From: an uncultured Paracoccaceae bacterium
GTDB taxonomy: Bacteria > Pseudomonadota > Alphaproteobacteria > Rhodobacterales > Rhodobacteraceae
Reading direction: 5' to 3'
DNA: 7,250 nucleotides
Assembly: GCA_937900975.1 (NCBI GenBank)
Contig: CALCPC010000893.1
Coordinates: forward strand, 1-7,250
How positions within the stretch are numbered: the stretch's first letter is position 1; every line of letters begins with the position of its first letter. Both the position numbers and the translations under genes were made by a program. Of this stretch, positions 5,978-7,250 are shown one piece after another. The notes under the pieces are model-generated. The model searched no databases. It had not been told where the DNA came from and saw nothing but the letters and a program-made list of their open reading frames with translations.

Positions 5978-6820
5978 TCAGCCCGAGAACAGCACCGGCA
6001 CCGGCGCCTTGCGCATCACCTCGCGCGTGGGGTCGGTGAACAGTAGATCGTGCAGCCGGCTGTGCCCGAATGCGCCCATCACGATCAGATCCGTGCCGCT
6101 GATCGCGGCCTCCTTCACGATTTGGGCGCCGATCGTCGGCTCTTCCTGCAGACTGTGGCGGACCTCCGTCGCCACGCCGTGGCGCGACAGCATCTGCGCC
6201 AGGGCATGGCCCTCTGTCGCCTCTTCGGCCGAGGTGGCGGCGCGGTGTCCGATGGTCAGAACGGTGGTCAGCGCCGCGTCCGCGAGAAAGCCGAGCGCGT
6301 TTTGTGCGGCAAGGCTTGCCTCCCGCGTTGGCGTCCAACACAAGAGCGCGCGGCGGCCCAGGGGCGCGCCGGGTTTCATCCCCGGCGGCAGCATCAACAC
6401 GGGCCGGCCGGTGCTAAGAAGGACGTCATGGATCAACCCCACAGCGTCCGCCCCCGCATCCGGGCCCAGCCCTGGGACGCCCACCAAATCGGTGCGCAGC
6501 GCGATTTCGCTCAGCTTTTGAGAGATGCCGGATTGATAGGCGGCAACCTCCCGCCACTCTGACCTGCCGGCGTCCAGGCGCAGGGCCGTGTCGAACGCCG
6601 CGCGGGCGGCCTCCGCGACCTGTTTGGCGTCGTCCTGCAGCCGGGCGTAAAGCTCCAAATTCACCGCCGCCGCGCCGCCGGGATAGGGTTCGTAGCGCGG
6701 GCGGACATGCGCGCCGATGACATGCGCGAAAAATCGCTCGGCAAGATCGACAACGCAGGACAGCACCGGCGCCGCTGTTGCAGGCTCTGGCACCAGGGCC
6801 AGTATGGTTTTGTAGCGCAT
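5978..6820 (-). CDS. Universal stress protein, tandem UspA domains
   Basis: A 280-aa cytoplasmic protein with two Usp domains: residues 1-145 (starts MRYKTILALVPEP) and about 156-280 (starts RRALLCWTPTREAS). Usp proteins are small alpha/beta sensors induced by stress, energy limitation or low oxygen; several bind ATP. The second domain ends with DLIVMGAFGHSRLHDLLFTD (244-263), which keeps G-x2-G-x9 but has Thr-Asp where ATP-binding members have Gly-Ser/Thr. Nucleotide binding may therefore be altered. The first domain has lost the motif (VGVPGLGPDAG). ATG 6820 follows the very strong ribosome site GGAGGGAGGGG. An FNR-type palindrome is centred 68 nt upstream, with a -10-like TAAACC between. 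This suggests induction at low oxygen by FnrL or a related regulator. The aldolase-like gene follows 66 nt downstream. Confidence 0.92.
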   Translation of the reverse strand: MRYKTILALVPEPATAAPVLSCVVDLAERFFAHVIGAHVRPRYEPYPGGAAAVNLELYARLQDDAKQVAEAARAAFDTALRLDAGRSEWREVAAYQSGISQKLSEIALRTDLVGVPGLGPDAGADAVGLIHDVLLSTGRPVLMLPPGMKPGAPLGRRALLCWTPTREASLAAQNALGFLADAALTTVLTIGHRAATSAEEATEGHALAQMLSRHGVATEVRHSLQEEPTIGAQIVKEAAISGTDLIVMGAFGHSRLHDLLFTDPTREVMRKAPVPVLFSG

Positions 6821-6881
6821 GCGTCCCCTCCCTCCGTTTGGGATCCCGTGCCGGGTTTAAGAGGGTTCAGCCTGGTGCGCC

Positions 6882-6895
6882 TTGATGGAAATCAA
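6882..6895 (-). promoter_or_regulatory. FNR/FnrL-type box upstream of the universal stress gene
   Basis: TTGAT-GGAA-ATCAA on the plus strand (TTGAT-TTCC-ATCAA on the coding strand) is a perfect match to the FNR-family consensus TTGAT-N4-ATCAA. Read on the minus strand, TAAACC at 6859-6854 can serve as the -10 box. Placing transcription start near 6847 puts the palindrome centre at about -41.5, the class II activator position, and leaves a 5' leader of about 27 nt. The regulator itself is presumably encoded elsewhere, since the Crp-family protein in this window lacks the Fe-S cysteines. Confidence 0.75.
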
Positions 6896-6902
6896 AGCGG
6901 GG

Positions 6903-7139
6903 TCAAAACGCCTTGAACGTCATCGTTGTCAGGCTGCGCTGGATCCCATCGATGTCGAGAAGCCGGGCGTTGATGAACCGGCCTATATCCTCCTCCTCGG
7001 GGATGTAGAGCTTGAGGAGGAGGTCGTAATTGCCGGATGTGGAATAGAGTTCAGAGTGGATCTCGCGGTCGAGAATAGCCTCCGCCACCCGGTAGGTGGC
7101 CCCGGGGGCGCATTGAAGCTGAACGAAAACGCATTGCAT
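6903..7139 (-). CDS. Stand-alone Lrp/AsnC effector-binding (RAM) domain protein
   Basis: A 78-aa protein matching only the C-terminal ligand-binding domain of Lrp/AsnC regulators, with no helix-turn-helix. It begins MQCVFVQLQCAPG, then has the RAM core TSGNYDLLLKLYIPEEEDIGRFI (about 50-72) including the conserved Gly-Asn/Asp-x-Asp-Leu turn, and ends in a beta strand typical of the family. Such stand-alone domains bind amino acids and form dimers or higher oligomers, and may modulate full-length Lrp partners. ATG 7139 is chosen because AGGAGG lies 7 nt upstream and the alignment to the domain starts there; 16 upstream in-frame residues look unlike the family. The gene ends 82 nt before the stress-protein start, across the FNR box, so the two are probably separate transcripts. 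The partner and ligand are unknown. Confidence 0.88.
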   Translation of the reverse strand: MQCVFVQLQCAPGATYRVAEAILDREIHSELYSTSGNYDLLLKLYIPEEEDIGRFINARLLDIDGIQRSLTTMTFKAF

Positions 7140-7250
7140 GGTCGGGCCTCCTGCCGCCTTTTTGAGCCAGCACGCCCGGTTTGCCAAGGGGCGGAAGTGG
7201 GGCGGGCTGCTGCGCGGGCAATGACGCAGAGGGCCCGGCGGGCGGCGCGG

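Noticed and set aside
5102..6046. A 314-codon plus-strand frame over the aldolase-like and stress genes
   Set aside because: It is antisense to two recognisable proteins, and its translation is almost entirely Arg, Gln, Ala and Gly.
7140..7200. Sigma-54-like TTGGCA...GTGCT upstream of the Lrp-type gene
   Set aside because: The GG and GC elements are not at the required spacing; the match is only superficial.

Overview
The window looks like a chromosomal segment of a GC-rich alphaproteobacterium, most likely Rhodobacterales/Rhodobacteraceae. This is inferred from the family character of SdhA, SdhB and PyrE, from codon use, and from an FNR-type box of the kind FnrL uses in that group. No mobile element, CRISPR array, rRNA or tRNA was recognised.

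Plus strand, 1-2581: the 3' end of a succinate dehydrogenase operon. It runs sdhA (C-terminal 226 residues only), a VapD-like small protein, two small lipoproteins that share a C-terminal domain, sdhB, and an intrinsic terminator whose hairpin encloses the sdhB stop codon. The insertion of about 1.1 kb between sdhA and sdhB is the most distinctive feature. It places a Cas2-fold/VapD family protein and a duplicated, unrecognised envelope lipoprotein module inside a respiratory-complex operon.

Centre, 2582-3514: about 930 bases between convergent genes, with no convincing CDS. It holds a diverged 93-nt tandem repeat, several hairpins and a chain of tiny overlapping minus-strand ORFs.

Minus strand, 3515-7139, in transcription order: a stand-alone Lrp/AsnC effector-binding (RAM) domain protein; a tandem-domain universal stress protein with a perfect TTGAT-N4-ATCAA box in its promoter region; a class II aldolase/adducin-fold protein that has lost its metal-binding histidines; pyrE (orotate phosphoribosyltransferase); and a Crp/Fnr-family regulator without an N-terminal Fe-S cysteine cluster. 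The regulator has a perfect inverted repeat just upstream. A GC-rich 23-bp tandem repeat covers the 3' end of the aldolase-like gene and part of the pyrE upstream region.

Taken together, the window combines aerobic respiration (complex II), oxygen or redox-linked stress control (FNR box, Usp, Crp-family regulator) and pyrimidine synthesis. The functional links between these blocks are inference from position only.
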